Below, in pieces: positions 27,088-35,264 of a stretch of DNA of 54,373 nucleotides; position 1 is the first letter of the stretch; every line of letters starts with the position of its first letter. Below the pieces are notes generated by a model, which saw nothing but the letters and a program-made list of their open reading frames with translations, made no database searches and was not told the DNA's origin. This DNA comes from Erysipelotrichia bacterium (lineage in GTDB: Bacteria; Bacillota_I; Bacilli_A; Erysipelotrichales; Erysipelotrichaceae), in the NCBI GenBank assembly GCA_012800355.1, contig JAAZJL010000097.1, positions 1 through 54,373 of the forward strand, written 5' to 3'. Both the position numbers and the translations under genes were made by a program.

Positions 27088-28341
27088 ATGTCTGATATGT
27101 TAAAAAATGCGCAAAGCCAAATTAGATTTGCAGTTAATAAACTGGGATTACCAGAAGAGGTTTATGAACTTTTAAAAGAGCCTCAAAGAGTAATAGAAGT
27201 TAGTATCCCTGTAAGGATGGATGATGGAACTATTAAAACATTCAAGGGTTATCGAGCTCAGCACAATAATGCAGTTGGGCCTTATAAAGGTGGTGTTCGT
27301 TTTCATCAAAGTGTTGATTTAGAAGAAGTTAAAGCTCTTTCTATTTTGATGACTTTTAAGTGTGGGATTGTTGGAATTCCTTATGGTGGAGGAAAAGGTG
27401 GTGTTACAGTAAATCCACTTGAATTATCACTAAAGGAACTAGAACAATTGGCTAGGGGCTATGTTGAAAAAACTCATAAATATTTAGGAGATCGAATTGA
27501 TATTCCTGCTCCTGATGTTGGTTCAAATGCTCAAATAATGTCTTGGATGTTGGATGAGTATGAAAAGATTAGTGGTTACCAACAGCCAGGGTTTATTACA
27601 GGTAAACCTATTTCGTTAGGTGGTTCTTTAGGCAGAACTCAAGCAACGGGTGTTGGTATTGTTGAGATAGCAAAGTGTTATTTAGATAAAGCAGGTAAAA
27701 AAGTGGAAGAAGCAAGTGCTGCTGTTCAAGGATTTGGTAATGTGGGCAGTTTTACCTGTAAATCGCTTCAGGATGAAAAAATAAAAGTTATAGCAATTGC
27801 TGAATTTTATAATGGAAAGACATTTGCGATTTATAAAGAAGATGGCATTGATATTGAAGCACTGATGAAATTTAGAGAGTCAAATAAAAACATAGCTGAA
27901 TTTGAGGGTGTTGAAGTAATCGATATGGATGTATTCTGGACTTTAAATGTCGATCTTTTAATTCCTGCTGCTCTTGAAAATGCCATTGATGGTGAAATTG
28001 CAGGAAAAGTAAAAGCAAAAGCCATAATTGAAGCAGCCAATGGACCTACGACAACTGAAGGTGATAGAATCTTTAAGGAAAGAAATGTTTTTGTATCTCC
28101 TGATATTTTGACCAATGCTGGTGGTGTAACAGTTTCTTATTTCGAGTGGGTGCAGAACCTATATGGTTACTCTTGGACTGAGGAAAGGGTACTAAATGAA
28201 GCTAAAGCTACAATGAGAAAAGCATTTGATAATATATGGAATTTATATAAACAATATAACGATATCTCAATGAGAGAAGCTGCTTATATGTATTCGATTA
28301 AGGTAGTAGCTGATGCAATGAAACTTAGAGGATGGTACTAA
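27088..28341 (+). CDS. gdhA: Glutamate dehydrogenase
   Basis: This enzyme interconverts glutamate and 2-oxoglutarate plus ammonia. Seen are the substrate-binding GPYKGGVRFHQ and catalytic GGGKGGVTVNP, PAPDVGSNAQIMSW, the nucleotide-binding AVQGFGNVGSF, and PAALENAI. The 417-residue length fits the NAD-type class (RocG/GudB-like) rather than the 450-residue NADP type. The ATG follows AAGGAGG. It is monocistronic. Confidence 0.94.
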   Translation: MSDMLKNAQSQIRFAVNKLGLPEEVYELLKEPQRVIEVSIPVRMDDGTIKTFKGYRAQHNNAVGPYKGGVRFHQSVDLEEVKALSILMTFKCGIVGIPYGGGKGGVTVNPLELSLKELEQLARGYVEKTHKYLGDRIDIPAPDVGSNAQIMSWMLDEYEKISGYQQPGFITGKPISLGGSLGRTQATGVGIVEIAKCYLDKAGKKVEEASAAVQGFGNVGSFTCKSLQDEKIKVIAIAEFYNGKTFAIYKEDGIDIEALMKFRESNKNIAEFEGVEVIDMDVFWTLNVDLLIPAALENAIDGEIAGKVKAKAIIEAANGPTTTEGDRIFKERNVFVSPDILTNAGGVTVSYFEWVQNLYGYSWTEERVLNEAKATMRKAFDNIWNLYKQYNDISMREAAYMYSIKVVADAMKLRGWY

Positions 28342-28384
28342 AAAAACAAAACTGATAGATAGGTTTTAAAATAAAACAATTAAC

Positions 28385-28398
28385 ATTTCTCGGGAAAT
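28385..28398. promoter_or_regulatory. Candidate Noc binding site
   Basis: ATTTCTCGGGAAAT differs at one position from the Noc site consensus ATTTCCCGGGAAAT known from B. subtilis. It lies between gdhA and the fRMsr terminator, and a Noc with the right DNA-contact residues is encoded 9.5 kb away. It could instead be an ordinary repressor dyad. Confidence 0.5.
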
Positions 28399-28439
28399 AC
28401 TAATGTTCTATAATATTTAAAGACTATTGAAACATAATA

Positions 28440-28463
28440 AAAACAGCTAAATCAGCTGTTTTA
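28440..28463. terminator. Bidirectional terminator between gdhA and the fRMsr gene
   Basis: The stem AAAACAGCT/AGCTGTTTT has a 5-base loop and T-rich flanks in both directions, between convergent genes. Confidence 0.8.
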
Positions 28464-28893
28464 TTTTGTCTTGTAAAATATTTACACACTTTTCTAATAT
28501 TTCTTTATCTTGATTATTAAATCTAGATTTGATTGGCGAATCAATATCTAAAACACCAAATAATTCATTGTTAATAATAATGGGCAATACGATTTCGCTA
28601 TTTGAAGCACTATCACAAGCGATGTGTCCAGCAAAAGCATGAACATCATCAACTATAACTGTCTGTTTGATAGTAGCGCAGTAACCACAAACACCTTTGT
28701 TAAGAGGAATAATTTCACAGGCTACTTTACCTTGAAATGGACCAAGTATCAGTTGTTGGTCTTTTAAAAGATAATAACCAACCCAATTAATGTTTTCTAA
28801 ACATTCATTGAAAAAAGCACTGGTATTTGAAAGCAGAGTAATCAAATACTTTTCTTCTGCAATTAAAGATTGAAGTTTTTCTTCCAGTTTCAT
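28447..28893 (-). CDS. msrC: Free methionine-(R)-sulfoxide reductase (GAF domain)
   Basis: This enzyme reduces free methionine-R-sulfoxide. The start at 28893 has AGAGGTG 8 bases upstream; ten in-frame codons before it lack a ribosome site. The 148-residue GAF domain shows NWVGYYLL, GPFQGKVAC, GVCG and DVHAFAGHIACDSASNSEI. The three redox cysteines C59, C69 and C93 have exactly the E. coli spacing (10 and 24 residues). An extra Cys at 72 is unusual. It is divergent from the thiT riboswitch. Confidence 0.93.
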   Translation of the reverse strand: MKLEEKLQSLIAEEKYLITLLSNTSAFFNECLENINWVGYYLLKDQQLILGPFQGKVACEIIPLNKGVCGYCATIKQTVIVDDVHAFAGHIACDSASNSEIVLPIIINNELFGVLDIDSPIKSRFNNQDKEILEKCVNILQDKIKQLI

Positions 28894-28916
28894 AAAAGAC
28901 ACCTCTTTATCAATTA

Positions 28917-28945
28917 TAGACAATTGTCTTAAAACAATCTATAAT
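28917..28945 (+). promoter_or_regulatory. Promoter of the TPP riboswitch-thiT transcript
   Basis: TAGACA (28917-28922), 17 bases, then TATAAT (28940-28945). The start of transcription should fall near 28952, exactly where the aptamer begins. Confidence 0.75.
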
Positions 28946-28950
28946 GAAAG

Positions 28951-29022
28951 TCAGACAGGGGTGCTTTATGCTGAGAAATACCCTTAGACCTGATCTAGTT
29001 AATACTAGCGTAGGAAGATCTA
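28951..29022 (+). promoter_or_regulatory. TPP riboswitch aptamer (THI element)
   Basis: The conserved thi-box segments are in order: GGGGTGC at 28958-28964, GCTGAGAAATACCC ending near 28983, GACCTGAT, and a P4/P5 helix with CTAG and ATACTAGCGTAGG. The next gene is the thiamine transporter thiT, the usual target. P1 is short or weak as I can fold it by eye. Confidence 0.95.
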
Positions 29023-29031
29023 AGTTTCTTG

Positions 29032-29054
29032 GCACCTGTAGAAAGGTGTTTTTT
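29032..29054 (+). terminator. Riboswitch expression-platform hairpin
   Basis: The hairpin CACCT/AGGTG (extended by a G-T pair) is followed by T6 running directly into the thiT start codon. Its 3' arm contains the AAAGG ribosome site, so it could both terminate transcription and hide the site when TPP is bound. Confidence 0.65.
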
Positions 29055-29561
29055 ATGAATCAGAAAATTAAAGGATTAGTGCACATTGCTTTATATGGAG
29101 CTTTGTTTGTAGTATTAGATTTTATTGCTAATACATTCAATTTATTTGTTATGCCTCAAGGTGGTAGACTTTCACTTGGAACTATTGCTTTACTGTTGGC
29201 AAGTTATCATTTAGGATGGAAAAAAGGAGTAGTAGTTTGCATTGTGGCTGTTATCTTAATGCTAGTGACAGGTTCAGTTAACTATTATGGAATGTTCAGC
29301 TTTCTTTTTGACTATTTGTTAGCTTATGGAGCATATGGTTTAAGTAGTCTTTTTCCTAACTATAAAAAGCTATATTGTGGTATTATAATTACTAGTTTAA
29401 TAAGATTAGCGTTTTCAACATTATCAGGAATGGTTGTGTGGCAAACTCCGTTTTGGGGTTCAATATCTTATAATGCATCATACATTCTTCCAACAATGTT
29501 GATGGACTTAATTATTGTACCGTTAATATATGAAAAATTAACTCCACTATTTAAAAAATGA
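29055..29561 (+). CDS. thiT: Thiamine ECF transporter S component ThiT
   Basis: This is the substrate-binding membrane subunit of an energy-coupling-factor transporter for thiamine. It has 168 residues, six hydrophobic helices and a Gly-rich GGRLSLGTIALLLASY segment like the thiamine-contact and loop region of ThiT, plus a conserved aromatic pattern late in the protein (WQTPFWGS, YNASYI). The start at 29055 is used because earlier in-frame codons lie in the riboswitch. The ATPase and T subunits are not in this window. It is followed by the nucleotide phosphatase gene after 7 bases. Confidence 0.93.
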   Translation: MNQKIKGLVHIALYGALFVVLDFIANTFNLFVMPQGGRLSLGTIALLLASYHLGWKKGVVVCIVAVILMLVTGSVNYYGMFSFLFDYLLAYGAYGLSSLFPNYKKLYCGIIITSLIRLAFSTLSGMVVWQTPFWGSISYNASYILPTMLMDLIIVPLIYEKLTPLFKK

Positions 29562-29568
29562 GGTAATG

Positions 29569-30102
29569 ATGTTTCCAGAAAAAAATTCTTCAGTCTATAT
29601 TCAATCTTTCAAACATGATGGTTCCCTATATCGAACATGGGATCAAGGTTTTGTATTGGAAAGTGATAAAGACCATTGTGTACTTGTTACTAATAAGACT
29701 TGGGTAATTGAACAGGACGGAAGAAAATGGTTTACTCGAGAACCAGCAATAGGTTATTTTTACAATAATAGATGGTTTAATGTAATTGCGATGATTAGAA
29801 GTGATGGCATTTATTATTATTGTAATCTAGCTTCACCAGCTTTATATGATGGTGAAGCAGTTAAATATATTGATTATGATTTGGATTATAAAATTTTCTC
29901 TGATAATACGATAATCACTTTAGATCAAGAAGAGTATAAAGAGCATAGTAAAATGATGAATTATCCTAAGGAGATTGATCAGATAATCAAAAATGAAATG
30001 CAAAAGATATTGGAAGATGTCGAAAATCAAAGAAAACCTTTTAATCGTGAATATGTTGAAAAACACTTTCAACAATACTTAGAACAGTTGACCAATCAAT
30101 AG
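29569..30102 (+). CDS. Nucleoside tri/diphosphate phosphatase (DUF402, YgaC-like)
   Basis: This belongs to the DUF402/UPF0374 family (B. subtilis YgaC, S. aureus Ntdp), metal-dependent phosphatases of NTPs and NDPs. Conserved stretches include the N-terminal MFPEKNSSVYIQSFKHDG, DGRKWFTREPAIGYF, GIYYYCNLASP and the acidic KYIDYDLD metal site. ATG 29569 is preferred over 29566 because GAGGT is then 5 bases away and the N-terminus matches YgaC. It overlaps the thiT transcript, so it is probably also under TPP control. Confidence 0.88.
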   Translation: MFPEKNSSVYIQSFKHDGSLYRTWDQGFVLESDKDHCVLVTNKTWVIEQDGRKWFTREPAIGYFYNNRWFNVIAMIRSDGIYYYCNLASPALYDGEAVKYIDYDLDYKIFSDNTIITLDQEEYKEHSKMMNYPKEIDQIIKNEMQKILEDVENQRKPFNREYVEKHFQQYLEQLTNQ

Positions 30103-30120
30103 TATTTTATGTAAAATATA

Positions 30121-30137
30121 GTTAACCAAAATGGTTA
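30121..30137 (+). terminator. Weak hairpin after the DUF402 gene
   Basis: The stem TTAACCA/TGGTTAA has an AAA loop followed by only a short T stretch. It may be a weak terminator or an operator for the following gene. Confidence 0.35.
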
Positions 30138-30325
30138 ATTTAAAAAAGCACTAAAAGATGATTATGGTGTAATTAAAACGGAAAAATTAAGATATTTTTA
30201 AGTGCAACAAATGTTTTAAGGGGATATATTTTTATAATAATAGAGAAGGAAAAATGAACTTTTTAGATGACTTTTTGTATGAATTACATAGTCAAAACCT
30301 GGAAGAGGTAAACGAGGTGAGGGAA

Positions 30326-31219
30326 ATGAAAAAAAAGTTTTGGATTATTTTATTGTTAGTTTTAATGATTGCTGGTTGTAGCAAAGCGGATTCATCAAGA
30401 GAAATAGAAAGTATTGATTCGGGATGGAAAAATAATGTAGGCGAATACATTGAACCAAATGAAGAAACTACAAAAACACCAATTAACAATGACCTAAAAT
30501 TAATTAAAAATGGGTCAGCTACAATTAAAACTAAAAATGTTAATGAGTCTTATCAAAACATATTGGATTTAGTTAAAGAATTTGATGGCTATCAAACAGA
30601 TATCAGTAGAAATGAGGGAAATTATTACACCACAATTAGAGTGCAGTTTAAAATTCCTGCTGATAATCTGGATGCTTTTCTAGATAAGCTTAATGAAGGT
30701 GAAGATGTTAAATATCTTAATGTTTCTACCCAAGATATTACTAAAGAATATTTTGATTCTGACATTAGATTAAAACAATTAGAAAAAGAATTAGCTAAGT
30801 ATCAAGAATTTTTTGACAAGGCAAGCAATGTAGAAGAAATGTTAAAGATTCAAAATGAAATTAATAGAACAACTACTGAAATTGAAATATTAAAAGGACA
30901 GTTTAAATTTTGGGATTCTTTAATTGCCTATTCAACAATTAATCTAGATATTTCAGAGTATGATGATGTAATTCAAACATCACAAGAAATCAAATTCACA
31001 GCTTTAAGTTTTGAAGATTTCCTGTATTATCTGAAATCAGGAATAGTAAGAAGTGCCAGTGCTCTGGTTTCTATTATTCAATATGCAATTATTTTAATTA
31101 TTGCAGGTGTTCCTATTTGGTTACCAGTTGGTGGAGTTGTTTATTACATTGTTAAAAAAAGAAAGAATGCTCCTAAAAAGGAAAAAAATGAAAAAATAGA
31201 AACACTTGATAAAGAGTAA
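30326..31219 (+). CDS. DUF4349 lipoprotein with C-terminal membrane helix
   Basis: The start at 30326 has the strong site GAGGTGAGG and begins a lipoprotein signal (MKKKFWIILLLVLMIAGC, lipidated C18). The body matches DUF4349: LIKNGSATIKTKNVNESY, RVQFKIPADNLDAFLDKL, a coiled-coil at about 150-200, and a final membrane helix at about 255-280 with a basic tail. The protein would be fixed at both ends to the membrane. An in-frame ATG 24 codons upstream (30254) also has a ribosome site; see findings. The function of DUF4349 is unknown. Confidence 0.82.
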   Translation: MKKKFWIILLLVLMIAGCSKADSSREIESIDSGWKNNVGEYIEPNEETTKTPINNDLKLIKNGSATIKTKNVNESYQNILDLVKEFDGYQTDISRNEGNYYTTIRVQFKIPADNLDAFLDKLNEGEDVKYLNVSTQDITKEYFDSDIRLKQLEKELAKYQEFFDKASNVEEMLKIQNEINRTTTEIEILKGQFKFWDSLIAYSTINLDISEYDDVIQTSQEIKFTALSFEDFLYYLKSGIVRSASALVSIIQYAIILIIAGVPIWLPVGGVVYYIVKKRKNAPKKEKNEKIETLDKE

Positions 31220-31324
31220 AGTCTTATTTTTCACAGCTATTAAATTTTTACAAAAGAAGAATTTTGCTGTTTTTAAACATAAGGAAAATAATTAAAGCAG
31301 TTTTGAAGTGCTTTAATCAAAAAA

Positions 31325-31429
31325 ATGGATATTAATATTTATATTTTCTTTGTCATGATGATAATAGTAATTCTTTTGTTGTGGCCAAAAACATTTTTCA
31401 ATACTATAAATAAGATTATCTTGATATAA
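31325..31429 (+). CDS. Possible 34-aa single-helix membrane peptide
   Basis: A short frame (MDINIYIFFVMMIIVILLLW, then a short polar end) would encode one membrane helix. It lies in the gap before the 31446 gene. No ribosome site precedes the ATG, so translation is doubtful. Confidence 0.25.
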   Translation: MDINIYIFFVMMIIVILLLWPKTFFNTINKIILI

Positions 31430-31445
31430 AAAGGAGACAAGTATT

Positions 31446-32171
31446 ATGACTAGAAAACTTAATGTTACTTTAACTGTTTGTTCGTTACTGGTTTTTTTAG
31501 TTATGTTAAACTATATATTATTATTTCAAGATAAGTTTCAATTAGCCCCTAAAGAAGCAATAAAAAGTGTTAATTACGAAAATGGAGTTTTGTTTATTGA
31601 ATTAACTGAATTAGTTGAATATGCTGAATTATATGAGGACTATTATAACGAAAACATTGACCAGTTTTGTGATGAAGTTCAATCTTATACAATTATTGCC
31701 ATGGGTTCTAGACGATCATATCAATATAGACTGAAAAAAGAATCAGAAACAATAAGTATTCCTAATTATAATGAAGAAAAACCAGTGTTTTTTCACCAAA
31801 TAATTCCCTCACAAGAATCATTTTATAAACCACAAGTTATTATCTTTGGCCAAGCAACTTTGTCAGAATGCAGTTTTGTCATTTATCCACGTATTGCAAT
31901 CAAGTATTACGGAATTATGGCAATTGTAGGTGGTATAGTTTTCCTATTGTTAGCATACTTGTTTAGAAAAAAGGAAATCCTTTTGAAATTATTTGCTTTC
32001 ACGGTTGTGTTTTTGTTCGCTTATTTTTTGGTATTTTTAATTACTGGCTTTATTACCTACCAGATGAAAACTTTGTTGCTTTTGCAATTATTTGCTGCAT
32101 TATTTTTAAGTTTAGCTTCTATTGGATTTTTCTCATTAACCAAGGGAAAAATAAAACGTTTTATTCATTAG
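31446..32171 (+). CDS. Hypothetical membrane protein, 241 aa
   Basis: I do not recognise this family. It has one membrane helix at about residues 8-27, an outside domain of about 125 residues (30-155) with beta-strand character, and then three closely spaced helices up to residue 232, ending in a short basic tail. The ATG follows AAGGAGAC. It lies directly before a two-component system on the same strand and could be a sensor accessory or target, but a separate extended -10 (32204) stands between them. Confidence 0.6.
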   Translation: MTRKLNVTLTVCSLLVFLVMLNYILLFQDKFQLAPKEAIKSVNYENGVLFIELTELVEYAELYEDYYNENIDQFCDEVQSYTIIAMGSRRSYQYRLKKESETISIPNYNEEKPVFFHQIIPSQESFYKPQVIIFGQATLSECSFVIYPRIAIKYYGIMAIVGGIVFLLLAYLFRKKEILLKLFAFTVVFLFAYFLVFLITGFITYQMKTLLLLQLFAALFLSLASIGFFSLTKGKIKRFIH

Positions 32172-32203
32172 AATTCAAAATTGCATTTTCAATAGTTATT
32201 TTA

Positions 32204-32212
32204 TGTTACAAT
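32204..32212 (+). promoter_or_regulatory. Extended -10 promoter of the two-component system
   Basis: TGTTACAAT fits the extended -10 form. No well-spaced -35 box is seen. The regulator start codon follows after 21 bases. Confidence 0.4.
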
Positions 32213-32233
32213 ATTCTTAAGTAGGTGATGTTA

Positions 32234-32890
32234 ATGAAAAAAACAATTGCAATCGTCGAAGATGAAAAAGACTTAAATGAATTAATGAAAAGGTATCTTG
32301 AAAAAGAAGGATATACGGTCAACTCATTCTATACATATGAGTCAGCTTTACAACAAGCTGGTAATAAAGATATTGATTTATGGTTATTAGATATTATGCT
32401 GGATGAAAAAAGTGGGTTTGATTTATTTGAGGTGATTAAAAGTCAAAGAGATGATGTACCTATGATTTTTATTAGTGCTAGAGATAAGGAATTTGATAGA
32501 ATCATCGGTCTTGAAAAAGGTAGTGATGATTATATTACTAAGCCTTTCAATATGAAAGAGGTTGTTTTAAGAGTCAATAAAATTATGCAAAGATTCTATC
32601 GTGAAGAAGAAAAATTTGTAATTGATGGCTATGCTATTAACGAGACTCAAAGAACAATTACTGATGGTGATGAAATAATTGATTTAACAACTAAAGAATT
32701 TGATTTATTGATGTTGTTTGTCCATAAAAAGGGAGTAGCTTTATCAAGGGAAAGTATTATTACCGCTGTCTGGGGTGAAGGTTATTATGGTTCAGATAGA
32801 GTTGTTGATGATACATTAAGAAGATTAAGAAAGAAAATGCCTAAATTAAATATTAATACCTTACATGGATATGGTTATAAATTAGGATAA
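32234..32890 (+). CDS. OmpR/PhoB-family response regulator
   Basis: This DNA-binding regulator (218 aa) has a receiver domain at 1-115 with acidic pocket E9-D10, phosphorylation site D53 (LLDIML) and K103 (TKPF), and a winged-helix effector domain at about 125-218 with TTKEFDLLMLF and the recognition region DDTLRRLRKK. The start at 32234 follows AGGTGA; earlier in-frame starts overlap this site. Its partner kinase begins at the last base of its stop codon. Confidence 0.93.
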   Translation: MKKTIAIVEDEKDLNELMKRYLEKEGYTVNSFYTYESALQQAGNKDIDLWLLDIMLDEKSGFDLFEVIKSQRDDVPMIFISARDKEFDRIIGLEKGSDDYITKPFNMKEVVLRVNKIMQRFYREEEKFVIDGYAINETQRTITDGDEIIDLTTKEFDLLMLFVHKKGVALSRESIITAVWGEGYYGSDRVVDDTLRRLRKKMPKLNINTLHGYGYKLG

Positions 32891-34248
32891 TGAGAAGATT
32901 TTTTAAATCAATAACAGATGTGTCTTTATTCCAACAGGTCAGCCTTATTATTGTGACATTTGGTGTGGTGCTGATCTTTTTCTTCTCGGTTTATTTAAGG
33001 GGCAATATTGATGATTTTGTGATAAACCAGGTTATGTCTCTTTTGCATCGTTCACAGGAAAGTTTAGTTAAAACATTAACTGATGACGGTGGTTTTTCTG
33101 ATTTAGCTTATGATGCTGATGTTATTCATTTTGTTTACTCTGATGATAAATGTATTAAATACTATGGTGGCAGGATAACTGATGAGTTTATCAGTAAAGT
33201 TAATGAGATTGCTTTAGAAAATAATACAGGTTGGAAAGAAAGCAGTTTTGAAGCAAACGATAAAAAATATTTTTACTACTATTCAAATGCTGAAGGAAAA
33301 TTTGAAGTAATATCCATTATTGGCGAAGCTTATGGCAATGCGATTGAAAATGATTTACTGAGTAATGTCTCTAATACTAGTGCAATAGTGTTTAGTGTAA
33401 TTTTCATCTTGCTTACTGTTTGGGTAGCGACTATTATAACTCCACTTTTACAAATGCAAAGTTATATAGGAAAAATTAGACAAGGTGAAGATAATGCTGT
33501 TTTAAATATTGAAAGAAAAGATGAATTAGGTGATTTAGCTAGAGCACTAGTAGGAATGCATAAGGAAATAAAACGTCAAGAAGAAACTAAAGAAGAAATT
33601 ATTCAAAACATTTCTCATGATTTAAAAACCCCTATTGCAACAATTAAATCTTATGCTGAAAGCATTAAAGATGGTGTTTATCCTTATGATACTTTGGAAA
33701 AGAGCGTTGATGTAATTGTCGAAAATGCTGATAGATTAGAAAGAAAAGTTTATAGCTTGCTATTTTTAAATCGTCTTGATTATATGATGGAACAAGAAAA
33801 AGAAACAGATAAAACAACTGATATGTACGAACTTATCAATGAGGTTTTGGTTTCCTTTAAGATGATTAAGCCAGAACTTAAAATAGATTTACAGTTAAGT
33901 CCAGCAATCTTTAAAGGAGACAAAGAAAGTTGGCTAGTCGTAATTTCTAATTTGTTAGATAACGCGTTAAGATATGCTGAAAATACGATTACCATTGTTT
34001 TAGAACCATATTATTTTTCAATAGCCAATGATGGTCCTTCACTTTCAGCAGATAGAGTTAAAACCCTTTTCAAGCCATTTGAAAAAGGAGATAAGGGAAA
34101 GTTTGGCTTAGGTTTAAGTATTTGTTATAAGGTTTGTAATGCTTATGATTATTCAATTGTAGCTGAAAATTTAGAAAACGGAGTTATTTTTAGAATTGAA
34201 GCAAAAACAAAACCTAAACCTGAAAAAAGGAAATCAGATAAGAGTTAG
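32890..34248 (+). CDS. Sensor histidine kinase
   Basis: This membrane kinase (452 aa) has TM1 at 15-37, an outside sensor domain of about 125 residues, TM2 at 164-183, a HAMP-like linker at 184-235, the phosphoacceptor H243 in ISHDLKTPIA, an N box at 354-358 (NLLDN), a G1 box in ANDGP, and GLGLS. It overlaps the regulator stop by one base (TAATG). The C-terminus is Lys-rich. The stimulus is unknown, and no transporter or clear target lies beside it. Confidence 0.92.
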   Translation: MRRFFKSITDVSLFQQVSLIIVTFGVVLIFFFSVYLRGNIDDFVINQVMSLLHRSQESLVKTLTDDGGFSDLAYDADVIHFVYSDDKCIKYYGGRITDEFISKVNEIALENNTGWKESSFEANDKKYFYYYSNAEGKFEVISIIGEAYGNAIENDLLSNVSNTSAIVFSVIFILLTVWVATIITPLLQMQSYIGKIRQGEDNAVLNIERKDELGDLARALVGMHKEIKRQEETKEEIIQNISHDLKTPIATIKSYAESIKDGVYPYDTLEKSVDVIVENADRLERKVYSLLFLNRLDYMMEQEKETDKTTDMYELINEVLVSFKMIKPELKIDLQLSPAIFKGDKESWLVVISNLLDNALRYAENTITIVLEPYYFSIANDGPSLSADRVKTLFKPFEKGDKGKFGLGLSICYKVCNAYDYSIVAENLENGVIFRIEAKTKPKPEKRKSDKS

Positions 34249-34252
34249 GCAA

Positions 34253-34281
34253 TTGAAATAAATGCTATAGATTGCTAAAAT
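34253..34281 (+). promoter_or_regulatory. Promoter of deoD
   Basis: TTGAAA at 34253-34258, a 17-base spacer, and TAAAAT at 34276-34281, right after the histidine kinase gene. The deoD start lies 34 bases further. Confidence 0.6.
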
Positions 34282-34314
34282 ATTTAAAAGAACATTTATT
34301 AAGGAGGATTAAAA

Positions 34315-35040
34315 ATGAGTACACCGCATATAAGTGCAAAAATGGGCGATGTCGCTAAACTAGTCTTGATGCCAGGAGATCCATTAAGAGCAAAAGTTGT
34401 AGCGGAAACATATTTAGAAGATGTTGTTCAATTTAATGGTATTAGAGGAATGTTAGGTTTTACTGGAACATATAAAGGACACAGAGTTTCAGTTATGGGC
34501 TCTGGTATGGGTATGCCTTCAATTGGTATCTATTCGTATGAATTATTCTCTTTCTATGGTGTAGAAGCAATAGTTCGTATTGGTTCTACTGGTGCTATGA
34601 AAGCGGACATTGATTTATATGAAGTTATCTTAGGTGATAGTGCATATTCTCAATCAACATTTGCTAGAGAGTTTTGTGGTTATCAAGAGCAAGTTATCTA
34701 TCCAAGTGAAAAATTAAATGCTCAGATTAAAGAATCGGCAAAAAAATTAGGATATAAATTAATCGAAGGAAGAATTCATTCAAGTGATGTTTTCTATTAT
34801 GCCGACAATGTCAAGGAAGCTAATTTTTCAAAAACAGTAGACGAACACAATTGTATTTGTGTTGAAATGGAGTCATTTGCCTTGTTTGCTAATGCTAAAC
34901 AATTAGGCAAGAAAGCAGCGTGTTTATTAACTGTTTCAGATAATATTATTACTCATGAAGAAACATCAGCTGAAGAAAGACAAAATTCATTTACCAGAAT
35001 GATGGAAATAGCTTTAGGATTAGCTGAAAATTATGTTTAA
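34315..35040 (+). CDS. deoD: Purine nucleoside phosphorylase, DeoD type
   Basis: This hexameric phosphorylase splits purine (deoxy)nucleosides. Seen are MPGDPLRAK, GSGMGMPSIGIYSYEL, RIGSTGAM, the substrate-binding EMESFALF at about 181-188, and the catalytic Asp in TVSDNI. The length (241 aa) and N-terminus (STPHISAKMGD) match DeoD closely. The ATG follows AAGGAGG. It is monocistronic with a strong palindromic terminator. It is the second nucleoside phosphorylase in the window, after udp. Confidence 0.95.
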   Translation: MSTPHISAKMGDVAKLVLMPGDPLRAKVVAETYLEDVVQFNGIRGMLGFTGTYKGHRVSVMGSGMGMPSIGIYSYELFSFYGVEAIVRIGSTGAMKADIDLYEVILGDSAYSQSTFAREFCGYQEQVIYPSEKLNAQIKESAKKLGYKLIEGRIHSSDVFYYADNVKEANFSKTVDEHNCICVEMESFALFANAKQLGKKAACLLTVSDNIITHEETSAEERQNSFTRMMEIALGLAENYV

Positions 35041-35074
35041 AGAAAGCAATAATTGATTAAAAAAAGATAATTAG

Positions 35075-35105
35075 GACAGTTTGGATTAATCCAAACTGTC
35101 TTTTA
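35075..35105 (+). terminator. Terminator of deoD
   Basis: A 26-bp perfect palindrome (GACAGTTTGGATT and its complement) is followed by TTTT. The rest of the gap to 35264 shows only a weak G-T-rich hairpin near 35200 and no clear promoter. Confidence 0.88.
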
Positions 35106-35264
35106 AATACGAACTTCTTTAAAGGTATTTATTAAAAACTGTCCTTAAATCAATTAAAAGCATCATAAAATAGCAACTATGGGATGTGATGTGAAACAAT
35201 CTAAGGGGGTGGAAAAACTCTTTTATTTGTGTTAGTATTTCATAGTAAATAAAGGTATTTTATT

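Noticed and set aside
28944-29054. An extended N-terminus of ThiT starting at 28944
   Set aside because: This stretch is the TPP riboswitch and its hairpin, and 28944 lies in the promoter -10 box.
35041-35264. A riboswitch in the gap before the 35265 gene
   Set aside because: Only the deoD terminator and a weak G-T-rich hairpin are seen; no known aptamer consensus fits.
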